A program made the translations under genes and the position numbers. Shown piece by piece: positions 27,912 through 38,886 of a stretch of DNA of 64,000 nt (positions are counted from its first letter, which is position 1; every line of letters starts with the position of its first letter). Origin of the DNA: Pseudolabrys taiwanensis (GTDB lineage Bacteria > Pseudomonadota > Alphaproteobacteria > Rhizobiales > Xanthobacteraceae); assembly GCF_003367395.1 (NCBI RefSeq), contig NZ_CP031417.1:682001-746000 (forward strand), written 5' to 3'. The notes under the pieces are model-generated. The model was not told the DNA's origin and did not search any database. It was given only the letters and a program-made list of their open reading frames with translations.

Positions 27912-29141
27912 TCACCGCGCATAGCCATCGGTTAAGGTGCCGAGGAAAGCGACGATATCGCCGATCTCCTGCGCCGACAGCCGGGGCGTGTTCCCCGGCT
28001 TGCCGCCGAACGGCGGCTCGTCGTTGACGTTGCCTTGGTATTGGGCCGGCAGGTCGTCGAACTTGCGCACGTGCCCGGCGGCGTCGCGCGGGTACCACTT
28101 GCCCGGATCGGTGTCGCGCTCGACGTAGAAGGCGACGGCATCGCGCAGGCTGTGCATCTTGCCGTTATGGAAGAAGCTCTGCCGCAAGGCGACGTTGCGC
28201 AGCGACGGCGTCTTGAACAGCCCGCAGTATTCGGGCTTCCCGGCGAGATCGGTGCGTAAGGGACCGCACACGCCGAGATCGAAGAATTTGGGATCGGCAT
28301 TGGCCGGGATGGCCGCGTTGCGCGGCACGCCGATCGCAATCAGACCGTAGTCGGTGAACTGCGGCGGCGTGCCGTCATTGCCGGGACTGCTGCGGTGGCA
28401 ATTGCCGCAATTGCCTTTGGCCGGATCGTTGAAGAGGGCGAGGCCACGCGCTTCTTGCGGGGAGAGCTGCGCGCGGCCGGCAAGGTAAGCGTCGTACTTG
28501 CTGCTGTACGGGTAGAAGTCGCGCCACGACTGTTGGAAGACGTCGAGCGCGTGACCGATCGCGGCGGCCGCCTTCTTGCCGTCGTTGAAGATGTCGCTGC
28601 CGTAAAGCGCGCGCATGTCGTCGGCAAAGCCTGCCTGCCGGGCGCGCGCGGCGAGCGCATCGGCGTTCTCATTTGCCATCTCCACCGCGGAGAATAAGGG
28701 AAACAGCGCTTGGTCGCGGCGCTGGTCCATGCGGCCGTCCCACGTCAGGCCGCCGGTCGGGCCGTTGTCGACGCTGCCGTCGCCTTCGTCGTCCGCTTCG
28801 AAATAATGCTCGGTGAACGGCGGCACCGCCTGCAGGTATTTGAGGGAGGGTGCCGCGCGTAAGCCTGGCTGCCGCATGTCTTGGCCGCCGCGCTGGACGG
28901 GCAACGCATTCGCCGGCGCAAAGCCGTGCGCCGGATCGTGGCAGCTCGCGCAAGCCATCTGCCCCGAAGCGGAGAGGCTGGGATCGAAGAACATCCTGCG
29001 CCCGAGCGCTTCGAGCGCCGCCGCGCGCGCATAGGCTTGGTGGCGCGTCAGGCCGGCGTCCTCGGCGCCGGCCATACCGAGGCCAAGCGCCAGAACCAAC
29101 GCAACACATGCGACCTTGGTCGAATAGAAGGGGCGGAGCAC
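27912..29141 (-). CDS. Di-haem cytochrome c peroxidase/MauG-family protein
   Basis: A 409-aa exported protein with signal sequence ending near GMAGAEDAG and two haem c sites, CASCH (about residue 66) and CGNCH (about residue 247). The N-terminal RRMFFDPSLSASGQMACASC and the peroxidase segment FKTPSLRNVALRQSFFHNGK are family hallmarks. Members reduce peroxide or oxidise protein substrates in the periplasm. The start is GTG at 29141 with no strong ribosome-binding site. It is divergent from the phosphoesterase gene. Confidence 0.88.
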   Translation of the reverse strand: MLRPFYSTKVACVALVLALGLGMAGAEDAGLTRHQAYARAAALEALGRRMFFDPSLSASGQMACASCHDPAHGFAPANALPVQRGGQDMRQPGLRAAPSLKYLQAVPPFTEHYFEADDEGDGSVDNGPTGGLTWDGRMDQRRDQALFPLFSAVEMANENADALAARARQAGFADDMRALYGSDIFNDGKKAAAAIGHALDVFQQSWRDFYPYSSKYDAYLAGRAQLSPQEARGLALFNDPAKGNCGNCHRSSPGNDGTPPQFTDYGLIAIGVPRNAAIPANADPKFFDLGVCGPLRTDLAGKPEYCGLFKTPSLRNVALRQSFFHNGKMHSLRDAVAFYVERDTDPGKWYPRDAAGHVRKFDDLPAQYQGNVNDEPPFGGKPGNTPRLSAQEIGDIVAFLGTLTDGYAR

Positions 29142-29303
29142 GGATGAAGGACCGTTCGGCCGGAGGGCCCAACCTGGAACGGCACCATGACACTAAATTG
29201 ACAGCGCGGGGCGGTGCCCCGCTGCGGGTTCATCCGCCTGCCACACAACGCGACCTATCATCGCGCCTCGGGGCGGTCCATTCGTTTATTTCGAGGAGAC
29301 ATT

Positions 29304-30824
29304 ATGAAGCGATCGGTTCTGGCTTTGGCGCTGGCGAGCACGGCGCTGACAAGCGCGTATGCACAGGCGCAGGGGGTGAAGGCCATCGATACCGTGGTGG
29401 TCATCTACGCCGAGAACCGCAGCTTCGATAACCTCTACGGACACTTTCCCGGCGCCAACGGCCTGCAGAACGTGACGCCGGAGATGGCCGTGCAGCACGA
29501 CCGCGACGGCGCGGTGCTGGCCGAACTGCCGCCGGCGTGGGGCGGGCTGACCGCCAAGGGCGTGACGCCGCCGATCACGCAGGCGCAGAGCGAGCATCTG
29601 CCCAACAAGGTGTTCGCCATCGACGATCCGAACGGCTTCAATGCGCCGCTCAGCGTCACCACGCGCGACCTCTGGCATCGCTTCTACGAGAACCAGATGC
29701 AGATCGACGGCGGCAAGAACGACAAGTTCGTCGCCTATGCCGACGCCGGCGGTCTGGTGATGGGCTACTACGACGGCTCCAAGCTGCCGCTGTGGAGCGT
29801 GGCGCAGAAATACGTGCTCGCCGACAATTTCTTCCAGGGATCGTTCGGCGGCTCGTTCAGCAACCATTTCCAGCTCGTCTGCGCGTGCACGCCTTTCTAT
29901 CCCGATGCCGACAAGAGCCCCGCGAAAGGCCTCATCTCGGTGGTCGAGGCCGACGGCGTCACGCTGACGCTGGCGTCCAATTCGCCGAAGTCGGCGATGG
30001 AAGGGCCGCCGAAATTCGTCAACAGCAGCAACCTGACGCCCGACTTCTACGCCATCAACACGATGCAACCGCCGTATCAGCCGAGCAACAACAAGCCGGC
30101 CGAGGGCGGCGACGCGCGCCTGGCCGATCCCAAGCTCGCGACGACGCTGCCGCCGCAGACGGAAAAGACGATCGGCGATCTTCTCAGCGAGAAGGGCGTG
30201 CAGTGGGCCTGGTATGCCGGCGCCTGGCAGGCGGCGCTCGACGGCAAAGGCGGCGCGCCGGTGCCGAATTTCCAATTCCACCATCAGCCGTTCAATTACT
30301 TCGTCCAGTACGCGCCGGGCACGGCGGCGCGCGCCGAGCATCTCAAGGACGGCGGCATGAACGGCGAAGCCTTTATCAAGGACATCGACGCCGGCAAGCT
30401 GCCGCCGGTCACCTTCTACAAGCCGCAGGGCAACCTCAACGAACATGCCGGCTACACCGACGTGGAATCCGGCGATAAGCACATCGCCGATGTCGTCGCG
30501 CATCTCGAGAAGAGCCCGCAATGGGGCCACATGTTGGTGGTCATCACCTACGACGAGAACGGCGGTTTCTGGGATCACGTCGCGCCGCCGAAGGCCGATC
30601 GTTGGGGCCCGGGCTCGCGCATTCCGGCCTTCATCATCTCGCCCTTCGCCAAGAAGGGCACGGTCGATCACACGCAGTACGATACGACGTCGATCCTGCG
30701 CTTCATCACCAAGCGTTTCGAGTTGCCGGTGCTGGCCGGATTGACCGCGCGCGACGCCGCGCTGAAAGCCAACGGCCAGGCCGCGCTGGGCGATCTCACC
30801 GCGGCGCTTGATCTGCCGCAATAG
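29304..30824 (+). CDS. Exported phosphoesterase/acid phosphatase (AcpA-PLC family)
   Basis: A 506-aa member of the phosphoesterase family that contains Francisella AcpA and bacterial phospholipases C. Signal peptide MKRSVLALALASTALTSAYA, then the metal/nucleophile motif VVIYAENRSFDNLYGHFPGA and, in the C-terminal half, ITYDENGGFWDHVAPP and DTTSILRFITKRF, which complete the active site. GAGGAGAC precedes ATG at 29304. Its activity on phosphomonoesters or on phospholipids is not decidable from sequence. Confidence 0.88.
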   Translation: MKRSVLALALASTALTSAYAQAQGVKAIDTVVVIYAENRSFDNLYGHFPGANGLQNVTPEMAVQHDRDGAVLAELPPAWGGLTAKGVTPPITQAQSEHLPNKVFAIDDPNGFNAPLSVTTRDLWHRFYENQMQIDGGKNDKFVAYADAGGLVMGYYDGSKLPLWSVAQKYVLADNFFQGSFGGSFSNHFQLVCACTPFYPDADKSPAKGLISVVEADGVTLTLASNSPKSAMEGPPKFVNSSNLTPDFYAINTMQPPYQPSNNKPAEGGDARLADPKLATTLPPQTEKTIGDLLSEKGVQWAWYAGAWQAALDGKGGAPVPNFQFHHQPFNYFVQYAPGTAARAEHLKDGGMNGEAFIKDIDAGKLPPVTFYKPQGNLNEHAGYTDVESGDKHIADVVAHLEKSPQWGHMLVVITYDENGGFWDHVAPPKADRWGPGSRIPAFIISPFAKKGTVDHTQYDTTSILRFITKRFELPVLAGLTARDAALKANGQAALGDLTAALDLPQ

Positions 30825-30878
30825 GATCGCGCGCGGTATACTTCACACCTGCCGGCGTAGGGCCGGCGGGTGTGACGC

Positions 30879-32174
30879 ATGGACATCGACCAACTTCTCT
30901 ATCGGCTCGCGGTCGCGCTCGGCATCGGTCTGTTGACCGGTCTCGAACGCGGCTGGCAGACGCGCGAGGCGATGCCCGGTTCGCGTGCGGCCGGCATCCG
31001 GACCTTCGCGCTGTGCGGCGTGCTGGGCGGGCTGACGGCGGCGCTCGGGCAGGCGACCGGCTCGGCCGAAGGCACGGCGCTGGTGCTCGGCATCGGCTTT
31101 GCCGCTTACGCGGCGGTGGTAGCGTTGTTCCAGCGCGAGGCCAACCGCGCGGCCGACACTTATTCCGCCACGACTTTGGTGGCCGCGCTGCTCACCTACA
31201 TCCTCGGCGCCTATGCCGTGCTGGGCGACACACGCGTCGCCGCCGCGGCCGCGGTGGCGGTGACCGGCATCCTCGCGGCACGCGAGGACATGCATAGTCT
31301 GGTCGCGCGTCTCACCTGGCCCGAACTGCGCTCGACCTTGGTGCTGCTGGCGATGACGCTGATCGTGCTGCCGTTGCTGCCCGATACGCCGATCGGGCCG
31401 GCCGGCAGCGTCAATGCGCGCGACGTCTGGCTGATCGCCATCGTGCTCGCGGGCGTCTCCTTCGTCGGCTACGGCGCGGTGAAGATGTTTGGCGCCGAGC
31501 GCGGCGTTTTGCTGGCGGCGCTGGCCGGTGGTCTCGTGTCGTCGACCGCGGTGACCATGACCAGCGCGCGGCGTGCCGCCGCGGGCGAGGGCAGCGCCGA
31601 ACTGCTCACGGCGGGAGTCGCCATCGCCAGCGCCGTCTCGTTTTTGCGGGTGTTGGCGATCGCGGCGGCGATCAAGCCGGACCTTGTCGCGCTGCTCGCG
31701 GCGCCGCTCGTCGCCGCGACTGTCGCGGCCTGCGTCTATGCCGCCATCACCGCCACATGGAGAGTCAAGGAGGGCGATGGCCGGGCGCAGCGTCCGGCAG
31801 AGTTCAAGAATCCGTTCAGCTTCTGGCCGGTGGTCGGCTTCGCGCTTTTTCTCGGTGCGGTCATCGTGCTTGGGCGCGTGGTCGGTGAGAGATACGGCGC
31901 GCAGGGCGCTTTGTTGGGCGCGCTCGCGGTCGGCCTTGCCGATGTCGATTCCATCACCGTCTCGCTGTCGCGGCTCGTGCCGCAACCGTTGAGCGCACTC
32001 GACGCGACGCAGGCGATCCTGGCCGCCGTGGCCAGCAACATGATGGCCAAGCTTGTCGCCGGCGCCGCCATCGGCCGTCACCGCTTCGCGGTCGAACTCA
32101 CCATCGTGACCGCGCTCTGCTACGCGGCGGCCCTGGTCGGGCTCTGGGGTGCCGCCCTTATGACCGGCCGTTGA
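30879..32174 (+). CDS. MgtC/SapB-like DUF4010 membrane protein
   Basis: A 431-aa polytopic protein. Residues 1-135 form an MgtC/SapB-type domain (LGIGLLTGLERGWQTRE, RTFALCGVLGG), and the rest is DUF4010 (GLVSSTAVTMTSARRA, ADVDSITVSLSRL, ASNMMAKL). About twelve helices are predicted. The function is unknown, and MgtC relatives affect F-ATPase or magnesium stress only in distant members. It ends 58 bases before pccA, which may share its transcript. Confidence 0.85.
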   Translation: MDIDQLLYRLAVALGIGLLTGLERGWQTREAMPGSRAAGIRTFALCGVLGGLTAALGQATGSAEGTALVLGIGFAAYAAVVALFQREANRAADTYSATTLVAALLTYILGAYAVLGDTRVAAAAAVAVTGILAAREDMHSLVARLTWPELRSTLVLLAMTLIVLPLLPDTPIGPAGSVNARDVWLIAIVLAGVSFVGYGAVKMFGAERGVLLAALAGGLVSSTAVTMTSARRAAAGEGSAELLTAGVAIASAVSFLRVLAIAAAIKPDLVALLAAPLVAATVAACVYAAITATWRVKEGDGRAQRPAEFKNPFSFWPVVGFALFLGAVIVLGRVVGERYGAQGALLGALAVGLADVDSITVSLSRLVPQPLSALDATQAILAAVASNMMAKLVAGAAIGRHRFAVELTIVTALCYAAALVGLWGAALMTGR

Positions 32175-32232
32175 CATTTTCGTTGCAACGCCGCAAGCCT
32201 GACGAAGTCCGGTCGAGGGGTGAAAATTCGGC

Positions 32233-34236
<2,004 letters not shown>

Positions 34237-34240
34237 TTTA

Positions 34241-34265
34241 GGAACCCCTTACGCCGCAAGACGTT
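34241..34265 (+). promoter_or_regulatory. EcfG-type general-stress promoter
   Basis: GGAAC (34241-34245), 16 bases, CGTT (34262-34265): an exact EcfG consensus 36 bases before the SDR start and directly after pccA. Confidence 0.65.
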
Positions 34266-34267
34266 CG

Positions 34268-34293
34268 CTCCGTAAGTAAAGAGACTTACGGAG
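34268..34293 (+). promoter_or_regulatory. 10-bp hairpin overlapping the SDR ribosome-binding site
   Basis: CTCCGTAAGT (34268-34277) pairs perfectly with ACTTACGGAG (34284-34293) across a 6-base loop. The GGAG of the Shine-Dalgarno sequence is inside the 3' arm, 8 bases before ATG at 34301. Depending on the exact transcription start, the mRNA could hide its own ribosome-binding site. Confidence 0.45.
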
Positions 34294-34300
34294 AGGTTCC

Positions 34301-35152
34301 ATGTCGGTACAGGAACTGCCCGCCCAGGAGCAGCAGCGCCAGCCGGGCCGCGAAGACAAGATGTGGCCCGAGCCGGAGTATACGCCGAAGTATTCCGGCG
34401 TCGGCAAGCTGACGGGTAAGGTCGCGCTGATCACGGGTGGCGACAGCGGCATCGGCCGCGCCGTCGCGGTGGCCATGGCGCGCGAGGGCGCGAAGATCGC
34501 GATCGTCTATCTCGACGAGCACAAAGACGCCAACAAGACGCAGGCCGCCGTGCGGCAGGAAGGCAGCGACGCGTTATTGCTGCCGGGCGATGTCGGCGAC
34601 GAGATATTCTGCGAGGCCGCGGTCGACGCAACGATCGAGCAGTTCGGGCGGCTCGATATCCTCGTCAACAACGCCGCCGAACAACACGAGACCGAGGACG
34701 TGCGCGAGATCGATGCCGACCAAGTCGAGCGCACCTTCCGCACCAACGTGTTCAGCTTTTTCTACATGACGAAACACGCATTGCGGCACATGCCTAAAGG
34801 CGGTGTGATCCTCAACACGACGTCGATCACCGCTTACCAGGGCCATAAGACGCTCATCGATTATGCGGCGACCAAGGGCGCCATCGTGTCGCTGACGCGC
34901 TCGTTGTCGGAAGCGTTGAGCGAGAAGGGCATTCGCGTCAATGCCGTGGCCCCGGGTCCGATCTGGACGCCGCTCATCCCGGCATCGTTCGATCCCGAGC
35001 ATGTCGCCAAGCACGGCACCAGCGTGCCGATGCAGCGCGCCGGCCAACCGAACGAGGTGGCGCCTTGCTACGTCTTCCTGGCGAGCGACGACGCTTCATA
35101 CATCAGCGGGCAGGTCCTGCATCCGAACGGCGGCAACGTCGTCGGGTCTTAA
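34301..35152 (+). CDS. SDR oxidoreductase, YghA/stress type
   Basis: A 283-aa classical short-chain dehydrogenase with the 40-residue N-terminal extension typical of the YghA/Ymdf group (QEQQRQPGREDKMWPEPEY). The cofactor loop is ALITGGDSGIGRAVAVAMAR, then NNAAEQHE, the catalytic Ser/Tyr/Lys region NTTSITAYQGHKTLIDYAAT and the C-terminal ISGQVLHPNGG. The substrate is unknown; relatives act on small aldehydes or alcohols. It is preceded by an EcfG promoter and an SD-masking hairpin, pointing to stress regulation. Confidence 0.9.
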   Translation: MSVQELPAQEQQRQPGREDKMWPEPEYTPKYSGVGKLTGKVALITGGDSGIGRAVAVAMAREGAKIAIVYLDEHKDANKTQAAVRQEGSDALLLPGDVGDEIFCEAAVDATIEQFGRLDILVNNAAEQHETEDVREIDADQVERTFRTNVFSFFYMTKHALRHMPKGGVILNTTSITAYQGHKTLIDYAATKGAIVSLTRSLSEALSEKGIRVNAVAPGPIWTPLIPASFDPEHVAKHGTSVPMQRAGQPNEVAPCYVFLASDDASYISGQVLHPNGGNVVGS

Positions 35153-35203
35153 CAACGGGACGGCCTAAGGTTGTTTTGGTGTCCGACAAGAGGAGGGCGA
35201 ACG

Positions 35204-35404
35204 ATGTCTCCGCGACGGAAGCGACCCACAGCGCGCGATCCCGAAACGAATACGCCCCCGCGCCAAAGACGCGGCGACGATCGGCGCCAGGCACCGGAGG
35301 AAACGCTGTCGTTGGATGCAGCCGGCGACGAGGACGACAGACGCACGAGCGAATACGAGCGGGAACTGGACCGGCTGGACGCTGCGACGAGCACGCGTCA
35401 CTAG
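35204..35404 (+). CDS. Small highly charged protein
   Basis: A 66-aa protein (MSPRRKRPTARDPETNTPPR start) rich in Arg, Asp and Glu with a likely C-terminal amphipathic helix. AGGAGGGCGA ten bases before the ATG is a very strong ribosome-binding site, the main reason to call it. It is probably disordered, of unknown role, and may be expressed with the stress-type SDR 52 bases upstream. Confidence 0.55.
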   Translation: MSPRRKRPTARDPETNTPPRQRRGDDRRQAPEETLSLDAAGDEDDRRTSEYERELDRLDAATSTRH

Positions 35405-35440
35405 CTGTCGAGGCGCGCCGCGCTCTGCTATCGATGGGCG

Positions 35441-35905
35441 ATGACGCTCTATTTCGCCTATGGCCTGAACATGGACCGCGCCGGCATGCGGCAACGCTGC
35501 CCGGGCGCGATCGCGCTTGGTCCCGCCGTGCTCGAACGCCATCGCTTCTTTATCGGTCTGGCCGGGTGGGGCTCGGTGCGAACGGCGCCGGGCGCGCGGG
35601 TGCATGGCGTCCTATGGCGTCTCACGCCGCGCGATCTTGCCGTGCTGAATGCCTACGAACTGTTGCACAAAGGCGTCTATGAGGTCCGCCATGTGCCGGT
35701 GCGCGTCGGCGCAAGACGGGTGTCGGCGCTGATCTATCAGTTGAGGCGGCGGCAGGACGGCCGCGCGCGTCCCGGCTATGTCGAGGCTTGCGTCGCCGCC
35801 GCGCGTAGTTGGGCGCTGCCTGAGCGTTATGTTCGATCCTTGCAGCGGTGGTCGCCGTCGCGCGGGGCGCGGGCGCGCGCGATCGATGTGCGGGAGGCGT
35901 CATGA
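35441..35905 (+). CDS. Gamma-glutamylcyclotransferase-like (GGCT/AIG2) protein
   Basis: A 154-aa protein of the GGCT-like fold. The P-loop-like start TLYFAYGLNMDRAGM corresponds to the family YGSNM, here with Leu in place of Ser. The catalytic Glu region is LAVLNAYELLHKGVYEVRHV. Members cleave gamma-glutamyl amines, but AIG2-type relatives have diverse roles, so activity is uncertain. Its stop overlaps the acylphosphatase start by four bases (ATGA), so the two are translationally coupled. Confidence 0.75.
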   Translation: MTLYFAYGLNMDRAGMRQRCPGAIALGPAVLERHRFFIGLAGWGSVRTAPGARVHGVLWRLTPRDLAVLNAYELLHKGVYEVRHVPVRVGARRVSALIYQLRRRQDGRARPGYVEACVAAARSWALPERYVRSLQRWSPSRGARARAIDVREAS

Positions 35906-36201
35906 GCCGCATGTGCCGGCATGTCGTGGTGCGGGGGCGGGTGCAGGGCGTCTATTTCCGCGCCTTCGTCGAAGAGGAGGCGCTCAAACGCGGCGTGCAG
36001 GGATGGGTGCGCAACCGGCGCGACGGTTCGGTCGAGGCGCTGTTCGTCGGCGCGGCTGAGAAGGTGCAGGCGATGATCGAGCTATGCCGCCGCGGCTCGC
36101 CGCCGTCGCGAGTCGATGCGCTGGAAGAGCGCGATGCGCTCGCGGAAGAGATCGACCTATGTCGGCCGGGCGACGTATTCTCCGTGTTGCCGACGGTCTG
36201 A
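35902..36201 (+). CDS. acyP: Acylphosphatase
   Basis: A 99-aa acylphosphatase hydrolysing carboxyl-phosphate bonds. The phosphate loop with catalytic Arg is RGRVQGVYFRAFVEEEA and the catalytic Asn lies in GWVRNRRDGSVEALFVG, both intact. The start overlaps the preceding stop as ATGA. It is cytoplasmic. Coupling with a GGCT-like gene is unusual, but no joint pathway is evident. Confidence 0.9.
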   Translation: MSRMCRHVVVRGRVQGVYFRAFVEEEALKRGVQGWVRNRRDGSVEALFVGAAEKVQAMIELCRRGSPPSRVDALEERDALAEEIDLCRPGDVFSVLPTV

Positions 36202-36211
36202 GCGCCGAACG

Positions 36212-37090
36212 TTAGCGTGCAACGGTGCCGCGGAAGGCGGCCGCCAGCGCGCGCAAAGCGGCGCGGGCGCGCGGATCGGATACGCGGCTGTGAAGCACCG
36301 CGCTGGAGCTTCCGAGAGACGGCAGACCGAACTGCGGCCCCACATCGATGACGCCGGGCGGCGCGATGCGTTGCGCAAGCGGCGCCACGGCGAGACCCGC
36401 GGCGATCGCGGCGGCGATGGCCGTGACACCGCCGCCGGTGAACGCTTCCACCCACTCACGCTTGGCCTTTTCCAGGGTGCGGATCGCATGGGCGCGCACG
36501 CCGCAGGGCGCCGCCAGCATGGCGAGCCGCAGCGGTTCGTGTGACGATTGCCGATAACCCGGCGCGGCAAACCAGCCGAAACCGTCTTCGAACAATGTCT
36601 CGCCGCCACGGCGATGACGCTCACGCCGCACGACCACGGCATCGAGAGCGCCGGCGTCGAATGCCGCGATGAGATCGCCGGACAGGCCGATGCGGACATC
36701 GAGCCGCAGCGCCGGGTCGAAGCCGGCCATCCGCGCGAGCAGCGGCGCGAGGTCCGGACCGGCGACGTGGTCGCTGAAGCCGACGGTCAGCCGTCGCGGC
36801 GCGTCGTCGGGTGCCAAAGCGCGATCGTGCGCGGCCAGCAGATCGCGCGCGCGGGCGAGAAAGGCGGCGCCCGCATCGGTGAGGCGCACCGAGCGCGGCG
36901 TGCGTTCGACGAGACGCGCATCGAGGCGCTGTTCCAGCCGCTTGATCTTCAGGCTGATCGCCGATTGCGTCACGCCGACCGTCTGCGCCGCCCGGGTGAA
37001 ACTGGCGAGGTCCGCCACCAGGGCGAAGGCGCGCACCGCATCGATGTCGAGGGCCGGGGAGAGATTTGTAGTTGTTATCACTGATATCAC
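36212..37090 (-). CDS. LysR-family transcriptional regulator
   Basis: A 292-aa LTTR. The N-terminal winged HTH is FALVADLASFTRAAQTVGVT with SAISLKIKRLEQRLDARLVE; the remainder is the periplasmic-binding-like effector domain (LTVGFSDHVAGPDLAPLLAR). Only GTG starts are available (37090 or 37081). It is divergent from the tautomerase gene and separated from it by about 70 bases that contain an inverted repeat, the classical LysR arrangement, so it probably controls that gene and itself. Confidence 0.85.
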   Translation of the reverse strand: MISVITTTNLSPALDIDAVRAFALVADLASFTRAAQTVGVTQSAISLKIKRLEQRLDARLVERTPRSVRLTDAGAAFLARARDLLAAHDRALAPDDAPRRLTVGFSDHVAGPDLAPLLARMAGFDPALRLDVRIGLSGDLIAAFDAGALDAVVVRRERHRRGGETLFEDGFGWFAAPGYRQSSHEPLRLAMLAAPCGVRAHAIRTLEKAKREWVEAFTGGGVTAIAAAIAAGLAVAPLAQRIAPPGVIDVGPQFGLPSLGSSSAVLHSRVSDPRARAALRALAAAFRGTVAR

Positions 37091-37107
37091 TAATCATGAG
37101 ATAGTGA
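37087..37107. promoter_or_regulatory. LysR-type operator candidate
   Basis: TCACTA (37087-37092) and TAGTGA (37102-37107) form a perfect 6-bp inverted repeat with a 9-base spacer, in the T-N11-A layout of LysR boxes, between the divergent regulator and tautomerase genes. A further TATCACTGAT half-site-like sequence adjoins it. Confidence 0.45.
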
Positions 37108-37160
37108 AATCATAGCCCGGGGCCTAGAAAGGTGTCCATCGCTTTCGATGGAGACATGTC

Positions 37161-37586
37161 ATGCCCCTCATCACCGTTACCGTTTCCAGCCCGCATCCTC
37201 AGATGCCGGCAAAGGCCGCGATCGCGGCGGAAGTCAGCCGCCTGTCATCGAGCATCCTGCACAAGGACCCGAACGTGACCGCGATCATCGTCTCGACGGT
37301 GCCGCCGGAAGACTGGTTCTGCGGCGGCCGGTCGCTGGCCGAAGCGCAACGCGCCAGCGTATGGCTCGACATCCACATTACCGACGGCACCAACACCAAG
37401 GACGAGAAGGCGGCCTTCATCGCGGAAACCTACGCGGCGTTCGGACGGCTGCTCGGACCGCTGCACGAGGAAAGCTATGTGCACGTCCACGATGTGCGCG
37501 ACGACGCCTACGGCTTCGGCGGCCTCACGCAGGGGCGGCGCTATATCGCGCGTCAGCTCGCGGTACCGGCCTCGGCGGCGGCCTGA
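37161..37586 (+). CDS. Tautomerase-superfamily protein (4-oxalocrotonate tautomerase-like)
   Basis: A 141-aa protein beginning [15 protein letters not shown], giving the N-terminal catalytic Pro after Met removal. The length is about twice that of 4-OT, with two beta-alpha-beta units (first ITVTVSSP..., second [20 protein letters not shown]), as in fused or MSAD-like tautomerases. The substrate is unknown. The gene faces the LysR gene and its 3' end overlaps the convergent lipB by 34 bases. Confidence 0.75.
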   Translation: MPLITVTVSSPHPQMPAKAAIAAEVSRLSSSILHKDPNVTAIIVSTVPPEDWFCGGRSLAEAQRASVWLDIHITDGTNTKDEKAAFIAETYAAFGRLLGPLHEESYVHVHDVRDDAYGFGGLTQGRRYIARQLAVPASAAA

Positions 37587-38290
37587 GCCGCCGCGGTCGC
37601 GCCGAACAGCTCCTCGAACGCGGTGCGCATCGCCATGTCCACCTCGGCCATCGAGACGAGATGGCCGAGATCGGCGAGGCTGGTGACGCCGTAGCGCTGC
37701 TCCTGCACGCCGCAGGGCACGATGCCCGTGAAGTGCGACAGGTCCGGCTCGACGTTGAGCGCGATGCCGTGCAGCGTCACCCATTGCTTCACACGGATGC
37801 CGATGGCGGCGATCTTGTCCTCGTAGCCTTCACCTTTGTCCGGGCGGCGCACCCAGACGCCGACTCGGTCCTCGCGCCGCTCGCCGCGCACGTTGAAGGC
37901 GGCCAGGGTGCGGATGATCCACTCCTCGAGCGTGGCCACGAAGCGGCGCACGTCCGGTCCGCGCCGGCGCAGGTTGAGCATGACATAGGCCACACGCTGG
38001 CCGGGGCCGTGATAGGTCATCTGCCCGCCGCGGCCCGAATCGAACACCGGGAATCGGGCGTCGAGCACATCCTCGCGGTGCGCGCTGGTGCCGGCGGTGT
38101 AGAGCGGCGGGTGTTCAAGCAGCCAGACCAGCTCGGACGCCTGGCCGGCCGCGATGGCCTCGACCCGTGCTTCCATGGCAGCAACGGCGGCCTCGTAGGC
38201 CACCAACGCATCGGTCGCGCGCCACTCGACCGGCGCCATTCCGGGCGCCGCGGGGAAGCCGACCGTCAGCTCGTCACGTACGTTAACCAC
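37553..38290 (-). CDS. lipB: Lipoyl(octanoyl) transferase
   Basis: A 245-aa LipB moving octanoyl from acyl carrier protein to lipoyl domains. Signatures are [20 protein letters not shown], the catalytic-Lys region [20 protein letters not shown] and, near residue 165-205, [20 protein letters not shown] with [16 protein letters not shown], which holds the catalytic Cys. The start is GTG at 38290. No lipA is adjacent. It overlaps the convergent tautomerase gene. Confidence 0.93.
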   Translation of the reverse strand: MVNVRDELTVGFPAAPGMAPVEWRATDALVAYEAAVAAMEARVEAIAAGQASELVWLLEHPPLYTAGTSAHREDVLDARFPVFDSGRGGQMTYHGPGQRVAYVMLNLRRRGPDVRRFVATLEEWIIRTLAAFNVRGERREDRVGVWVRRPDKGEGYEDKIAAIGIRVKQWVTLHGIALNVEPDLSHFTGIVPCGVQEQRYGVTSLADLGHLVSMAEVDMAMRTAFEELFGATAAAQAAAEAGTAS

Positions 38291-38360
38291 TCATTCACCA
38301 TACCATGGTGACCTCGGTTCCAGCCCGCCGCCGCGCGCCGGGCGCAACAGGGAAGAACAC

Positions 38361-38603
38361 GTGGCCACGCTCGATAAAGTCGCCGTCGATATCACCGTGG
38401 TGCTGGGCACCACCACCATGCCGATCCACCAGGTGCTGCGGCTCGGCCGCGGCGCCATCATCGAACTGGATGCCTCGGAAGACGACGCCGTCAAGATCCT
38501 CGCCAACAACCTCGGCGTCGCCAAAGGCACCGTCGTCGTCAACGGCAACAAGATCGCCGTCGAGGTCAACGAACTTCTGCCGCGCCCGCAGGACATGCGG
38601 TGA
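38361..38603 (+). CDS. fliN: Short FliN/SpoA-domain protein
   Basis: An 80-aa protein that is essentially one SpoA (surface presentation of antigens) domain: VAVDITVVLGTTTMPIHQVL, LGRGAIIELD, and VVVNGNKIAVEVNELLPR. This is FliN of the flagellar C-ring in a minimal form, as found in some alphaproteobacteria. The start is GTG at 38361. No other flagellar gene is in the window, so it could serve flagella encoded elsewhere. Confidence 0.8.
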   Translation: MATLDKVAVDITVVLGTTTMPIHQVLRLGRGAIIELDASEDDAVKILANNLGVAKGTVVVNGNKIAVEVNELLPRPQDMR

Positions 38604-38738
38604 GGACTCCGGCCGCCCGCCGGCCGGCACCCTAACGGCTTGATCGGCTGTCGGAAATAGCGGGCGGATAATTCGCATTGGACGCTTCGGCGCTCTTGTC
38701 CCCCCGGACCCTATTTGCTAGATGGTCCGCCGTCTTCA

Positions 38739-38769
38739 GGACGCAAAGCCCTCGCGGGCCTTTGTGTCC
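38739..38769. terminator. Hairpin just before tRNA-Leu
   Basis: GGACGCAAAGCCC and GGGCCTTTGTGTCC pair with minor mismatches around TCGC, 10 bases before the tRNA. It may be a terminator-like element or a dispersed repeat. Confidence 0.35.
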
Positions 38770-38779
38770 AATCTTCCAT

Positions 38780-38864
38780 GCGGTCGTGGCGGAATTGGTA
38801 GACGCACTGCCTTGAGGTGGCAGCGGGTAAAACCGTGGAGGTTCGAGTCCTCTCGACCGCACCA
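38780..38864 (+). tRNA. tRNA-Leu (anticodon GAG)
   Basis: 85 bases with encoded CCA. Acceptor arms GCGGTCG and CGACCGC pair exactly. The anticodon arm is CTGCC-TTGAGGT-GGCAG, giving GAG, the long variable arm is typical of class II tRNAs, and the T arm is GAGG-TTCGAGT-CCTC. The tyrosine integrase gene ends 22 bases downstream, so this is the probable attachment site. Confidence 0.95.
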
Positions 38865-38886
38865 ATCTTCTTTTTTGATATTGATT

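Noticed and set aside
29286..30821. A 511-codon minus-strand frame over the phosphoesterase
   Set aside because: Shadow frame; the plus-strand gene has a signal peptide, ribosome-binding site and family motifs.
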